A stretch of DNA of 64,000 nt from Clostridiaceae bacterium (GCA_902363625.1 CABJAS010000004.1:62001-126000); one strand, 5' to 3'. Counted from the stretch's first letter, positions 43,585-52,364 are shown. Translations and numbers: made by a program. The notes: generated from the sequence alone by a model not told the origin.

Positions 43585-44595
43585 ATGACAACATTTTACG
43601 TAGGAAGCTATGGTAAGCAAAAAGGTATTTATGCTTGCGGTATTGATGAAGCAGGACAGTTAGAATTAAAAAATAAAATTGAAACAACAGATTTTGCTTC
43701 ATATATGATAAAAGAGGATCAATATTTATATGTTGCATATAAAAATGCAACTAAAAAACCTAATGGAGGAGGAATAGGCAGCTTTGAAGTAGTGGGAGAT
43801 ACTTTGAAGGAACTGAGCCATTGCAGTTCTCATGGACGATCATATACACATCTTTGTTTAGATCCAAATAATAACTATATTTATGCTGCCAATTACCATA
43901 TTGGGACAACTGTAGCTTATCGATTAGAGAATCATAAAGTAGTAGAAAAAACATGTGTGGTGTATCATCGTGGGATGGGACCGGACTTGTTTAAACGCCA
44001 AACACAGCCGCATCCTCATTATGTAGGGATTACACCGGAGAAAAAGTATTTATACAGCGTAGATTTAGGCAGTGATAAAATCGTACTTTATCATTATGAG
44101 GGGGGAAAGATTGTAGAAAATGAGGATCTTACTATTAATGTATTGCCGGGCAGCGGTCCTCGACATATGATTTTTTCCGGTAACGGAGAGCATGCCTATT
44201 TAGTAAATGAAATTGCTAATAATATTATGGTGTTTGACTGTGGCAGTGATGGCATTATTTTAAGACAAAAAATTTCCTGTCTGCCACACGGGTTCAATAA
44301 AGCAAGCTCTGCCGCTGCTATCCGTATGAGTGAAGATGAAAAGTATTTATTTGTATCAAACCGCGGACATAATTCTATTGCCATGTATAAAATAAGCAGA
44401 GAGACAGGTAAAATCGGTTTGATTGGTTTTTATGAGGTGGGAGAAAATCCTCGTGATTTTAATGTGATCGGAAAGTATTTGGTGGTTGCAAGCCAGAATG
44501 ATAACCGTTTAGAAGTATTGGAAATCGGGAACGATGAATTGATTTACCTAGATCAACAACTCTCTATTCCGGAGCCTGTTTGTGTTTGTAAGTAG
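43585..44595 (+). CDS. Lactonase-family beta-propeller (YkgB/6-phosphogluconolactonase type)
   Basis: A 336-residue seven-bladed propeller of the PF10282 lactonase family. Repeating blade motifs are seen (YLYVAYKN, YIYAANYH, YLYSVDLGSDKI, HAYLVNEIANN, YLFVSNRGHNSIAMYKI), as well as the active-site region AQTQPHPH-like RQTQPHPHYVGI. Members open 6-phosphogluconolactone, giving an oxidative pentose pathway step, or act on other lactones. Single gene with a GGGGGG site; a terminator overlaps its stop. Confidence 0.9.
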   Translation: MTTFYVGSYGKQKGIYACGIDEAGQLELKNKIETTDFASYMIKEDQYLYVAYKNATKKPNGGGIGSFEVVGDTLKELSHCSSHGRSYTHLCLDPNNNYIYAANYHIGTTVAYRLENHKVVEKTCVVYHRGMGPDLFKRQTQPHPHYVGITPEKKYLYSVDLGSDKIVLYHYEGGKIVENEDLTINVLPGSGPRHMIFSGNGEHAYLVNEIANNIMVFDCGSDGIILRQKISCLPHGFNKASSAAAIRMSEDEKYLFVSNRGHNSIAMYKISRETGKIGLIGFYEVGENPRDFNVIGKYLVVASQNDNRLEVLEIGNDELIYLDQQLSIPEPVCVCK

Positions 44596-44617
44596 CTATT
44601 TGATAGCTGCTTTTTTT
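44592..44617 (+). terminator. Terminator of the lactonase gene
   Basis: Arms AGCTAT (44594-44599) and ATAGCT (44603-44608), GC, then seven T. Confidence 0.85.
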
Positions 44618-44653
44618 ATTGACAAAAGAAAAAGAAATCGCTAGAATAATTAT

Positions 44654-44698
44654 GTTTTCAATGAGGTGACATACAAGTGAAAACAAAAAACTGAAAGG
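44654..44698 (+). promoter_or_regulatory. Possible preQ1-type riboswitch upstream of queT
   Basis: Arms GTTTTCA (44654-44660) and TGAAAAC (44678-44684) are followed at once by the A-rich tail AAAAAACTG and the AAAGGGG ribosome site. This stem, A-rich tail and Shine-Dalgarno order recalls the preQ1-I pseudoknot, and the gene downstream is a known preQ1-regulated transporter family. However the loop (17 bases) is longer than in preQ1-I and I could not find the expected loop-tail pairing. Confidence 0.4.
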
Positions 44699-44708
44699 GG
44701 CGAATCGC

Positions 44709-45182
44709 TTGAGATTTAATACGAAATTAATTGCTCAAAATGCGATTATAGCTTGTATTTATACAGTTTTTACACTTGCAATTGCACCACTAGCCTATTC
44801 TGAAATTCAATTTAGATTATCAGAGATTATCGTTTTTCTCGCTTTTTATAATAAGAAATATATACCGGGTTTAGTTATTGGATGTTTTATTGCGAATATC
44901 CCTTCAACTTTAGGATGGTTGGATATGGTTTTTGGAACATTCAGTACCTTTTTGGTTTGCATTGCAATGTATAAAATGAAAAATAAATATTTAGCTGCAT
45001 TCGTAGGAGCTTTGATTACTGGTGGAATCATTGGATTTGAATTACATTTAGCGTTTGGAATTCCTTTTGTAGTTAATGCGATTTATGTATGGATAGGAGA
45101 ACTGGCAGTCTTATTAATTGGTGTGGTCTTATTTGACTCTCTATCTAAAAACAAGAAGTTCATGGAATTCATCACAAAATAA
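44709..45182 (+). CDS. queT: Queuosine precursor transporter QueT
   Basis: A 157-residue membrane protein of the QueT family (COG4708), an ECF S-component-like transporter of queuosine precursors such as preQ1 or queuine. It has about five hydrophobic segments and the typical IAPLAYSEIQFRLSEIIVFLAFYN and IANIPSTLGWLDMVFGTFST. The start is TTG at 44709, seven bases after AAAGGGG. The pathway partner cluster (tgt-queA-queH) lies at 55626-58427. A leader with a hairpin precedes the gene. Confidence 0.93.
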   Translation: MRFNTKLIAQNAIIACIYTVFTLAIAPLAYSEIQFRLSEIIVFLAFYNKKYIPGLVIGCFIANIPSTLGWLDMVFGTFSTFLVCIAMYKMKNKYLAAFVGALITGGIIGFELHLAFGIPFVVNAIYVWIGELAVLLIGVVLFDSLSKNKKFMEFITK

Positions 45183-45234
45183 AAACTTAGCGGAACTCTC
45201 TTATTATTAGAGAATTCTTGACTAAGTTTTTTAT
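45183..45234. terminator. Bidirectional terminator between queT and cupin gene
   Basis: AAACTTAG with GAACTCTC on the left pairs with GAGAATTC and CTAAGTTT on the right; T/A runs flank both sides. Confidence 0.8.
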
Positions 45235-45701
45235 TCACCTTCGTAATAATCAGCTTGATCTTCTTCTTTATAAAATTGACTAGAAACATTGTGTTGAATA
45301 ATACCAATTTTCTGAGAATGAGGATAATGTACGACGTCGGGAGAGTGTATTGTGTCAAAATCAATATAGGTAAGCAATTGAGTAGATGAACTGTTGAATA
45401 ATTGATGTCCACCTTCTTTACCGGAAGGACAAACTACGATATCTCCGGCTTTGATCGGAGAAGTATCATCTTCAGTAATTAATAATCCTTCACCGCTGAT
45501 GATATAAAAAGCTTCTGTATTAAAATCATGATAGTGAATCGGGTAATTATATTTTTGCGGCGGTATTTCATAAAAGCAGATATATGCCTGTGAAAAATCT
45601 CTTCTTGGGGTTACCTCATATTTATAATATTCGTAAGGCTCATGTTCATCTTTATGATGAGCAACGAGCTTTTTTTGACTGGTAATGATAATTCCTGACA
45701 T
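45231..45701 (-). CDS. Cupin-domain protein
   Basis: A 156-residue single-cupin protein. Cupin motif 1 is PIHYHDFNTEAFYIISGEG with metal ligands (His, His, Glu), and motif 2 is DIVVCPSGKEGGHQLFNSS with the last His. The metal-binding set is complete, so it may be a dioxygenase, isomerase or sugar-binding protein; the substrate is unknown. Its ATG overlaps the stop of the upstream gene (TAATG), so they form an operon. Confidence 0.85.
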   Translation of the reverse strand: MSGIIITSQKKLVAHHKDEHEPYEYYKYEVTPRRDFSQAYICFYEIPPQKYNYPIHYHDFNTEAFYIISGEGLLITEDDTSPIKAGDIVVCPSGKEGGHQLFNSSSTQLLTYIDFDTIHSPDVVHYPHSQKIGIIQHNVSSQFYKEEDQADYYEGE

Positions 45702-46135
45702 TAATATTCCTCCTTTTCGTTATTGTTGTTAATGTATTGTTGGATATGAGTTTCTGGATAGCCCAGTAAATGTCCAAATTCATAAGCGATATTTTCTCTA
45801 ATCTCCTGATAATCATTATTAGCAATTGCTTTTTCCTTTTTTATTTTTAGTGCTTTGTATTTTTCAATAATATTTTCATCACGATAAAAAATAATATTAT
45901 ATGTAGATAGATTTAATGATGCTGCAAATAAATCTGTGATCAAAGGATCATTGTCTAAGTAATAATAGTTTCCATATTGTTTTGTTATTTGTTTGACGAA
46001 AGGAATATATACCTCACGTTCTTGTGGTGTTTTAAAGGGATGAGCCAGAGCCATTGGCTTTAGACCGGCTTTTACCATCTCATTAAAACAGTCCATAATA
46101 CCACATTGATAAGAAAAAGAATCTATTTCATGCAT
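45701..46135 (-). CDS. Uncharacterised protein upstream of the cupin gene
   Basis: A 144-residue soluble protein. The C-terminal stretch EFGHLLGYPETHIQQYI resembles the end of DUF3793 proteins; the rest is not recognised. No TM segment or signal is seen. GAGGTG is the ribosome site for the ATG at 46135; the GTG at 46144 lies inside it. It diverges from the speD operon promoter at 46210. First gene of an operon with the cupin. Confidence 0.6.
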   Translation of the reverse strand: MHEIDSFSYQCGIMDCFNEMVKAGLKPMALAHPFKTPQEREVYIPFVKQITKQYGNYYYLDNDPLITDLFAASLNLSTYNIIFYRDENIIEKYKALKIKKEKAIANNDYQEIRENIAYEFGHLLGYPETHIQQYINNNNEKEEY

Positions 46136-46209
46136 ATGCTTCACCTCTTTAAAATTATAACATAAGTTTAATAATATGAAACTATTTGTTTAATATATTT
46201 AAAAATATA

Positions 46210-46238
46210 TTGACAAGAAATTTTAAAATAGATATACT
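46210..46238 (+). promoter_or_regulatory. Strong sigma-A promoter of the polyamine operon
   Basis: TTGACA (46210-46215), 17 bases, TATACT (46233-46238). It places the RNA start near 46245, about 290 bases before speD. Confidence 0.85.
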
Positions 46239-46244
46239 GGTTTC

Positions 46245-46515
46245 GTGATAACAAGAAGCTATTTCATACATCACACTAATTTTGGAGAACGCATGACTGC
46301 GCTCGATAAGAACATACGAAATAAGTTATTTCTTATTTTTGACCACACGACAGTGTTAAAGGCCAACGGACAGCCGGGTCAAAAGCCGATTTTAGACAGG
46401 TGTAAACTTGTGACTATACTAAGTATTGATGCTTGGATTAGATCAAGAGATGAAATGGTGAACCTATTATTTTCAGCTATCTTAATCGCAGGCATTGCCT
46501 GCGTTTTTATATTAT
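46245..46515 (+). promoter_or_regulatory. Structured leader RNA with terminator before speD (candidate riboswitch)
   Basis: The 5' leader has visible stems: AAATAAG/CTTATTT (46319-46325, 46332-46338); TTTTGACC/GGTCAAAA (46337-46344, 46377-46384) enclosing ACAC/GTGT and a CGG/CCG hairpin; and a GC-rich intrinsic terminator (CGCAGGC and GCCTGCG around ATT, 46488-46504) followed by TTTTTAT, 16 bases before the speD ribosome site. This is the layout of a transcriptional riboswitch or attenuator. No known class is recognised. Ligand might be a polyamine, SAM or a related compound; an inference. Confidence 0.7.
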
Positions 46516-46532
46516 ACAATGGAGGAACCGTT

Positions 46533-47303
46533 ATGGATGGAAAATTAAAATTATATGGCTTCAATAATCTAACTAAGACTTTAAGCTTCAACATATATGA
46601 TGTATGTTACGCCAAAACCAGACGGGAACAGCTTGATTATATTAAATACATTGACGAACAATATAACTCTGAACGATTAACCAATATACTTTGTCAAGTT
46701 ACAGAAATGATTGGGGCAAAAGTATTGAGTATTTCCAAACAGGACTACGAACCTCAGGGCGCTAGTGTTACCCTCATGATTTCAGAGGAATTTAAGATCA
46801 ATAATAATGGCAGTGGGGAAAGTGTTGTTGGGCATTTAGATAAATCTCATGTTACGGTGCATACGTATCCTGAATATCATCCGGAAACTTCCATTGCGAC
46901 TTTTAGAGTGGATATTGATGTATCAACTTGTGGAGAGATTACTCCCCTTGATACACTGGATTACCTCATTCAAAGCTTCGATTCAGATATTATTACTATT
47001 GACTATCGGGTACGTGGATTTACACGTGATCTTAATGGTAAAAAATGCTTTATTGATCATGATATTACCTCGATTCAGGATTATATTGATGAAAAGATCA
47101 AAAGAAAATATGATGCGGTTGATGTAAATGTTTACCAATCCAATATCTTCCATTCCAGACTTTTGATCAAAGATATTATCTTACAAAACTATTTATTTAA
47201 AATAGATACTTATGAACTGACTCCGGAAGAGCGATTACAGATTACACAAAATTTAAGAAAAGAAATGATAGAAATTTACAGTGGGAGAAATATATATGAT
47301 TAA
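46533..47303 (+). CDS. speD: S-adenosylmethionine decarboxylase proenzyme (E. coli type)
   Basis: A 256-residue proenzyme that self-cleaves to make a pyruvoyl cofactor and decarboxylates SAM, giving the aminopropyl donor for spermidine. The cleavage motif is [15 protein letters not shown] with the pyruvoyl Ser105. Other motifs: [59 protein letters not shown]. The frame is open from 46245 without stops, but ATG 46533 has GGAGGA 6 bases upstream and matches the family start. First gene of a five-gene operon; the next gene overlaps by 8 bases. Confidence 0.95.
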   Translation: MDGKLKLYGFNNLTKTLSFNIYDVCYAKTRREQLDYIKYIDEQYNSERLTNILCQVTEMIGAKVLSISKQDYEPQGASVTLMISEEFKINNNGSGESVVGHLDKSHVTVHTYPEYHPETSIATFRVDIDVSTCGEITPLDTLDYLIQSFDSDIITIDYRVRGFTRDLNGKKCFIDHDITSIQDYIDEKIKRKYDAVDVNVYQSNIFHSRLLIKDIILQNYLFKIDTYELTPEERLQITQNLRKEMIEIYSGRNIYD

Positions 47304-48747
47304 GGATCAAAACCGTGCTCCTATTTATGAAGCATTAAATGAATATAAACATAATCGCATTGTTTCATTCGATGTACCCGGACATAAACAGGGCAGGGGA
47401 AATAAACGTTTAACAGAGTTTTTAGGACAAGCCTGTCTGGATGTCGATGTCAACTCAATGAAACCTCTCGATAATCTTTGTCATCCCACCGGTGTCATTA
47501 AAGAAGCTGAGGAGTTAGCGGCAGAAGCTTTTGGTGCAGCGCATGCTTTCTTCATGGTGAATGGAACATCCAGTGCTGTTCAGGCGATGATTATGTCCGT
47601 TTGTAAGCGTGGAGATAAAATTATTATGCCTCGCAATGTGCATCGCAGTGCAATCAATGCATTGATTATTACTGGGGCAATCCCTGTCTATGTGAATCCG
47701 GGAATGTCTAAAGAGATTGGGATTTCATTGGGGATGAAAATTGCGGATTTAGAAGCTGCAATAAACAAGCATCCTGATGCTAAAGCTATTCTTGTAAATA
47801 ATCCAACTTATTATGGAATTTGTTCGGACTTAAAAAGAATTGTTGCTTTAGGTCATCAGGCAGGAATGAAGGTTTTAGCCGATGAGGCACATGGGACACA
47901 TCTTTATTTTGGCGAAAATCTTCCTATCAATGCGATGGCAGCTGGGGCGGATATGGCAGCTGTCAGCACACATAAGACCGGAGGAAGCCTAACCCAAAGC
48001 TCATTGCTACTTTTAGGCAAAGAGATGAATGCGGATTACGTAAGACAGGTGATCAATCTGACACAGACGACTTCAGGATCTTATTTGTTGATGTCTTCAG
48101 TAGATATTGCTAGAAGCGAATTAGCAATCCATGGAAAAGAAATTTTTAAGAAAGTAGTAGAAATGGCAGACTATGCACGACAGGAAATCAATAAAATTCC
48201 AGGACTTTATGCTTTCAGCCGAGAATTATGCAATGGCGATGACCTTTATGATTTTGATGTAACGAAGCTTTCCATTCACACACGCCAAATGGGATTAGCC
48301 GGAATCGAAGTGTATGATCTGTTAAGAGATGATTTTGATATACAAATAGAATTTGGTGATATTGGAAATATCCTAGCTATTATTTCAGTGGGGGATCGTC
48401 CCTTTGAGATCGAACGACTGATCGCTGCTTTAGCTGAAATCAGCCGCACTGCTTCAAAAGATCCAAGTGGTCTTTATGATCATGAATACATTGATCCGGA
48501 AGTTATCTATTCCCCTCAAATTGCATTTTATGCAAAAAAGAAAGCCGTGGAGATTGATAAAACGGAGGGAATGGTGTGTGCGGAATTTGTAATGTGTTAT
48601 CCCCCTGGAATCCCAATACTGGCTCCGGGAGAAAAAATAACTAAGGATATTTTGAAATATATAGATTTCGCTAAAGAAAAGGGCTGTGTATTAACCGGAA
48701 CGGAAGATATGGATTTAAATTATTTAAATATAGTGGAGGTGGAGTAA
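47296..48747 (+). CDS. PLP-dependent arginine/lysine/ornithine decarboxylase (AAT fold)
   Basis: A 483-residue group III-type decarboxylase of the B. subtilis SpeA/YaaO kind. Motifs: [33 protein letters not shown] (PLP Asp) and [11 protein letters not shown] with the PLP lysine; the C-terminal domain has [19 protein letters not shown]. It makes agmatine, cadaverine or putrescine; which one cannot be read off. No agmatinase or agmatine deiminase gene is adjacent. ATG 47296 follows GTGGGAGA; the GTG at 47281 lies within that site. It overlaps speD by 8 bases and speE by one. Confidence 0.88.
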   Translation: MIKDQNRAPIYEALNEYKHNRIVSFDVPGHKQGRGNKRLTEFLGQACLDVDVNSMKPLDNLCHPTGVIKEAEELAAEAFGAAHAFFMVNGTSSAVQAMIMSVCKRGDKIIMPRNVHRSAINALIITGAIPVYVNPGMSKEIGISLGMKIADLEAAINKHPDAKAILVNNPTYYGICSDLKRIVALGHQAGMKVLADEAHGTHLYFGENLPINAMAAGADMAAVSTHKTGGSLTQSSLLLLGKEMNADYVRQVINLTQTTSGSYLLMSSVDIARSELAIHGKEIFKKVVEMADYARQEINKIPGLYAFSRELCNGDDLYDFDVTKLSIHTRQMGLAGIEVYDLLRDDFDIQIEFGDIGNILAIISVGDRPFEIERLIAALAEISRTASKDPSGLYDHEYIDPEVIYSPQIAFYAKKKAVEIDKTEGMVCAEFVMCYPPGIPILAPGEKITKDILKYIDFAKEKGCVLTGTEDMDLNYLNIVEVE

Positions 48748-49586
48748 TGGAACTGTGGTACAGCGAGAAACATACAGATAACGTTAAATTATCAATTCGT
48801 GTTGACGAACATCTTTATAGTAAACAAAGTGAATTTCAGCGAATTGATATCTTGAAAACCTATGAATTTGGAAAAATTCTGACATTGGATGGAGTTGTCA
48901 TGCTGACCGAAAAAGATGAATTTATTTATCATGAGATGATTACCCATGTGCCGATGGCAGTCAATCCAAAGATAAAAAAAGTCCTTGTTATTGGTGCTGG
49001 TGATGGCGGAACGGTAAATCAATTGATTCGTTATTCTTCAATAGAAAAAATTGATGTTGTAGAGATTGACCGGTTAGTGGTGGAAGCTTGCCGACAATAT
49101 TTTTCCATAGCAAAAAGTTTTGATGATCCAAGAGTGACTGTTTTTTATGAAGATGGATTGAAATTCGTCAGAACTGTCAATAATGAATATGATTTGATCA
49201 TTGTCGATTCAACGGACCCCTTCGGCCCGGGTGAGGGTTTGTTTACAAAAGAGTTCTACGGTAATTGTTATAAGGCGTTAAAAGATAATGGTATTTTAAT
49301 TAATCAGCATGAAAGTCCTTATTACAGTGAAGATGCTTTGGCAATGATGCGTGCGCATCGAAAAATCGCTTCAACATTTGAAGTAGCAAAAGTTTATCAG
49401 GCACATATTCCCAGTTATCCGTCAGGTCATTGGCTGTTTGGGTTTGCGAGCAAAGGATATAATCCTCAAACAGATGTATCAGCTTGGAATAAACTTAACA
49501 TAAAAACTAAATATTATAATACAGAGTTACATGATGGCTGTTTTAAACTGCCGAACTATGTACTGGATATGTTAGAGAAACATTAG
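48747..49586 (+). CDS. speE: Spermidine synthase (polyamine aminopropyltransferase)
   Basis: A 279-residue enzyme joining the aminopropyl group of decarboxylated SAM to putrescine. Motifs: N-terminal YGS-like beta domain (EFQRIDILKTYEFGKILTLDGVVMLTEKDEFIYHEM), Rossmann VLVIGAGDGGTVNQL, DVVEIDRLVVEACRQYF, VDSTDPFGPGEGLF and the active-site Asp in IVDSTD. It fits the polyamine operon: its ATG shares a base with the decarboxylase stop. Confidence 0.95.
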   Translation: MELWYSEKHTDNVKLSIRVDEHLYSKQSEFQRIDILKTYEFGKILTLDGVVMLTEKDEFIYHEMITHVPMAVNPKIKKVLVIGAGDGGTVNQLIRYSSIEKIDVVEIDRLVVEACRQYFSIAKSFDDPRVTVFYEDGLKFVRTVNNEYDLIIVDSTDPFGPGEGLFTKEFYGNCYKALKDNGILINQHESPYYSEDALAMMRAHRKIASTFEVAKVYQAHIPSYPSGHWLFGFASKGYNPQTDVSAWNKLNIKTKYYNTELHDGCFKLPNYVLDMLEKH

Positions 49587-49597
49587 GAGGAAGAAAA

Positions 49598-50803
49598 ATG
49601 GCAAAAAAAGCTTTAATTATCGGCGCTGGTGGCGTTGCAGGGGTAGTGATTCATAAGTGCTGTCAGCATAGTGATGTGTTTGGAGAAATTATGATTGCAA
49701 GCCGAACTAAATCAAAATGTGATGCGTATAAAGATGCATTGAAAGATAAAACAAAGACAATTATTCACACTGCTCAAGTGGATGCAGATAAAGTGGAAGA
49801 ATTGGTAAATTTAATGAATACATTTAAACCGGATATCTGTATCAATGTAGCATTGCCGTATCAGGATTTAACAATCATGGATGCCTGTTTAGAATGTAAA
49901 GTAGATTATTTAGATACGGCAAATTATGAACCGTTAGATACAGCAAAGTTTGAGTATAAATGGCAATGGGCATATAAACAAAAGTTTGAAGAAGCTGGAT
50001 TAACCGCAGTTTTGGGTTGTGGATTCGATCCCGGCGTAACAGGTGTATTTAGTGCTTATGCCTTAAAACATGAGTTTGATGAAATTCATTATATTGATAT
50101 TTTAGATTGTAATGGCGGGGATCATGGGTATCCTTTTGCGACTAATTTTAATCCGGAAATTAATATTCGTGAAGTGAGCGCAAACGGAAGCTACTGGGAA
50201 GATGGCAAATGGATAGAAACAAAGCCAATGGAAATTAAAAGAGAATATGACTTTGCACAAGTAGGTAAAAAGGATATGTATTTATTACATCATGAGGAAT
50301 TGGAATCTTTAGGAATTAATATTCCGGGAATTAAAAGAATTCGCTTCTTTATGACTTTTGGAGAGAGCTATCTGACACATTTAAAGTGTTTGGAAAATGT
50401 TGGCATGACTTCAATTGAACCTATTGAATTTGAAGGAAAGAAGATTGTTCCATTACAGTTTTTAAAAGCTGTGTTACCGGATCCTGCAAGCTTAGGTCCA
50501 AGAACAGTAGGTAAAACCAATATTGGGTGTATATTTAGTGGTGTAAAAGATGGAAAAGAAAAAACATATTATTTATATAATGTATGCGATCACCAAGCCT
50601 GCTATAAAGAGGTAGGATCACAGGCCGTTTCCTATACAACGGGAGTACCGGCAATGATCGGAGCAATGATGGTATTGACCGGAAAATGGAAAAAACCAGG
50701 AGTGTTTAACGTTGAAGAATTCGATCCTGATCCATTCATGGAACAATTAAACGTATGTGGATTGCCATGGCAGGAATCTTTTAATCCGGTATTGGTAGAC
50801 TAA
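49598..50803 (+). CDS. Carboxynorspermidine/carboxyspermidine dehydrogenase
   Basis: A 401-residue saccharopine-dehydrogenase-like NADP enzyme that condenses putrescine (or diaminopropane) with aspartate semialdehyde. Motifs: ALIIGAGGVAGVVIHKC, INVALPYQDLTIMDACLE, DYLDTANYEP, LGCGFDPGVTGVF and the C-terminal GVPAMIGAMMV. It is directly followed by nspC, the next step of the carboxyspermidine route, and preceded by speE (11-base gap, AGGAGGAA site). The two routes to spermidine thus share one operon. Confidence 0.93.
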   Translation: MAKKALIIGAGGVAGVVIHKCCQHSDVFGEIMIASRTKSKCDAYKDALKDKTKTIIHTAQVDADKVEELVNLMNTFKPDICINVALPYQDLTIMDACLECKVDYLDTANYEPLDTAKFEYKWQWAYKQKFEEAGLTAVLGCGFDPGVTGVFSAYALKHEFDEIHYIDILDCNGGDHGYPFATNFNPEINIREVSANGSYWEDGKWIETKPMEIKREYDFAQVGKKDMYLLHHEELESLGINIPGIKRIRFFMTFGESYLTHLKCLENVGMTSIEPIEFEGKKIVPLQFLKAVLPDPASLGPRTVGKTNIGCIFSGVKDGKEKTYYLYNVCDHQACYKEVGSQAVSYTTGVPAMIGAMMVLTGKWKKPGVFNVEEFDPDPFMEQLNVCGLPWQESFNPVLVD

Positions 50804-50804
50804 A

Positions 50805-51935
50805 ATGATCGATTTTAATCAATACAATACTCCATCTTACATCGTTGATGAAAATAAATTAATATCTAATCTTAAAATTCTTGCCAGTATTAAAGAACGT
50901 ACCGAATGCCATATATTATTAGCGGCAAAAGCTTTCTCAATGTACAGTGTATTCCCTCTGATTGGAAAATATCTTGATGGCATCACAGCTAGTGGAATCA
51001 ATGAGGCACGTCTGGGGTATGAAGAAATGGGGAAACAGGTACACATTTTTTCACCTGCTTATATTCCACAGGATTTTGACGCCATTTTACACTATTGTGA
51101 CCATATTGTCTTTAATTCCTTTAATCAGTGGGAAATGTATAAGGATAAAGTAAGTCGTGCTTCTAAAAAGATAAGCTGTGGATTACGCATTAACCCTGAA
51201 TATTCAGAACAAGATCATGGAATTTATGATCCTTGTGCCAGTCATTCACGCTTAGGAATTACGCTTGAACAGTTCCAAAAAGGCCAGCTGCAAGGGATTG
51301 ATGGGCTGCATTTCCATTCTCTTTGTGAACAGAATTCAGATGTCTTATGGCGCACATTACAGATTATTGATCAGCATTATGAGCCTTATTTAAAGAAAAT
51401 GAAATGGATTAATTTTGGCGGTGGTCATCATATTACAAAAGCAGGATATGATATTGAAACACTTATTAAATGTATTCGATTTATGCAGGATAAATATAAT
51501 TTAGATGTATACTTAGAACCCGGAGAAGCAGTAGCTCTTGATGCAGGATATTTAGTAACATCAGTCCTCGATTTCAATGTCAATGGGGTGATTAACTGTA
51601 TCTTGGATACTTCAGCTGCATGTCATATGCCTGATGTATTGGAGATGCCTTATCGTCCGCGTATCATTGACAGTGATTTACCGGAAGTCTTGCCTTATAG
51701 TTATTTATTAGGTGGGCCGACATGTTTAGCCGGTGATGTTATTGGGGAATATTCTTTTAATCAGCCATTAAAAATTGGACAGCGTATCGTTTTTGAAGAC
51801 ATGGCAATCTATACAATGGTTAAAAATAATACATTTAATGGGATAAATTTGCCAAGTATTTATTTACATAAAGTAAATGGAGAGGATGTTTTGATTAGAG
51901 AATTTGGCTATGATGATTTTAAGTCAAGATTATAA
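50805..51935 (+). CDS. nspC: Carboxynorspermidine/carboxyspermidine decarboxylase
   Basis: A 376-residue alanine-racemase-fold PLP decarboxylase that removes CO2 from carboxy(nor)spermidine to give (nor)spermidine. Motifs: the PLP lysine in ILLAAKAFSM, DGLHFHSLCEQ, WINFGGGHHIT, YLEPGEAVALDAG, and the late LLGGPTCLAGD with the active-site Cys. Last gene of the operon; it starts one base after the previous stop and ends in a terminator. The length is usual. Confidence 0.95.
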   Translation: MIDFNQYNTPSYIVDENKLISNLKILASIKERTECHILLAAKAFSMYSVFPLIGKYLDGITASGINEARLGYEEMGKQVHIFSPAYIPQDFDAILHYCDHIVFNSFNQWEMYKDKVSRASKKISCGLRINPEYSEQDHGIYDPCASHSRLGITLEQFQKGQLQGIDGLHFHSLCEQNSDVLWRTLQIIDQHYEPYLKKMKWINFGGGHHITKAGYDIETLIKCIRFMQDKYNLDVYLEPGEAVALDAGYLVTSVLDFNVNGVINCILDTSAACHMPDVLEMPYRPRIIDSDLPEVLPYSYLLGGPTCLAGDVIGEYSFNQPLKIGQRIVFEDMAIYTMVKNNTFNGINLPSIYLHKVNGEDVLIREFGYDDFKSRL

Positions 51936-51958
51936 CAGGTGCAATGCATCTGTTTTTT
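51935..51958 (+). terminator. Terminator of the polyamine operon
   Basis: Arms ACAGGTGC and GCATCTGT around 51935-51952 with one wobble pair, then six T. Confidence 0.85.
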
Positions 51959-51990
51959 ATAATATTATAAGACAAATATAGGAAGTCACG

Positions 51991-52336
51991 ATGGCAAATA
52001 TATAACTCATTTCAAGGTGACTTTAAAGAATCGTTTGAATGGCTTAAACAGGAGATTATGGAGAAAAGCTTTATCGCTTCATTGAAAAAGAAAGCTATAT
52101 AAACCTAAATGCGATAGACTGTGTACTTCTAATCTTTGAACGTCAAAGATATATCGTCAGCTATCGCGTAAGGTTAAATCTTACAATTTTAGCCGATCAA
52201 ACAGATGTGCATATTATTAGAATTTCAGTATGTAGGGGTTAAGCATAATCTTTAGTCTCAATAGATTTGGTAAAGAAGCATTCTTAGAAAACTACAAGAA
52301 GCTATAGAATACTATATTAATAAGACTTCATATTAG
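51991..52336 (+). pseudogene. Frameshifted DUF6054-like gene
   Basis: Pieces of a small protein can be read only by changing frame: GKYITHFKVTLKNRLNGL near 51993-52046, then CVLLIFERQRYIVSYRVRLNLTIL near 52110-52190, then FGKEAFLEN and LQEAIEYYI before the stop at 52334. Order and motifs recall DUF6054 (parts such as RVSLNLTI and FGEEAFL), so a once intact gene of about 110 residues has been broken by indels. The family name is from memory and not verified. Confidence 0.6.
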
Positions 52337-52349
52337 CGAAGTCTTTTTT
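52323..52349 (+). terminator. Terminator before lacZ
   Basis: Arms AGACTTC (52323-52329) and GAAGTCT (52338-52344), then seven T. Confidence 0.85.
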
Positions 52350-52364
52350 TGCCGTCAATTTATC

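Noticed and set aside
44640..44708. A confirmed preQ1-II riboswitch
   Set aside because: The conserved preQ1-II sequence is not present; only a weaker preQ1-I-like layout is reported.
46245..46532. The long SpeD start as the real N-terminus
   Set aside because: The ATG at 46533 has a strong ribosome site and matches the family start, while the upstream part contains an intrinsic terminator; kept only as a separate observation.
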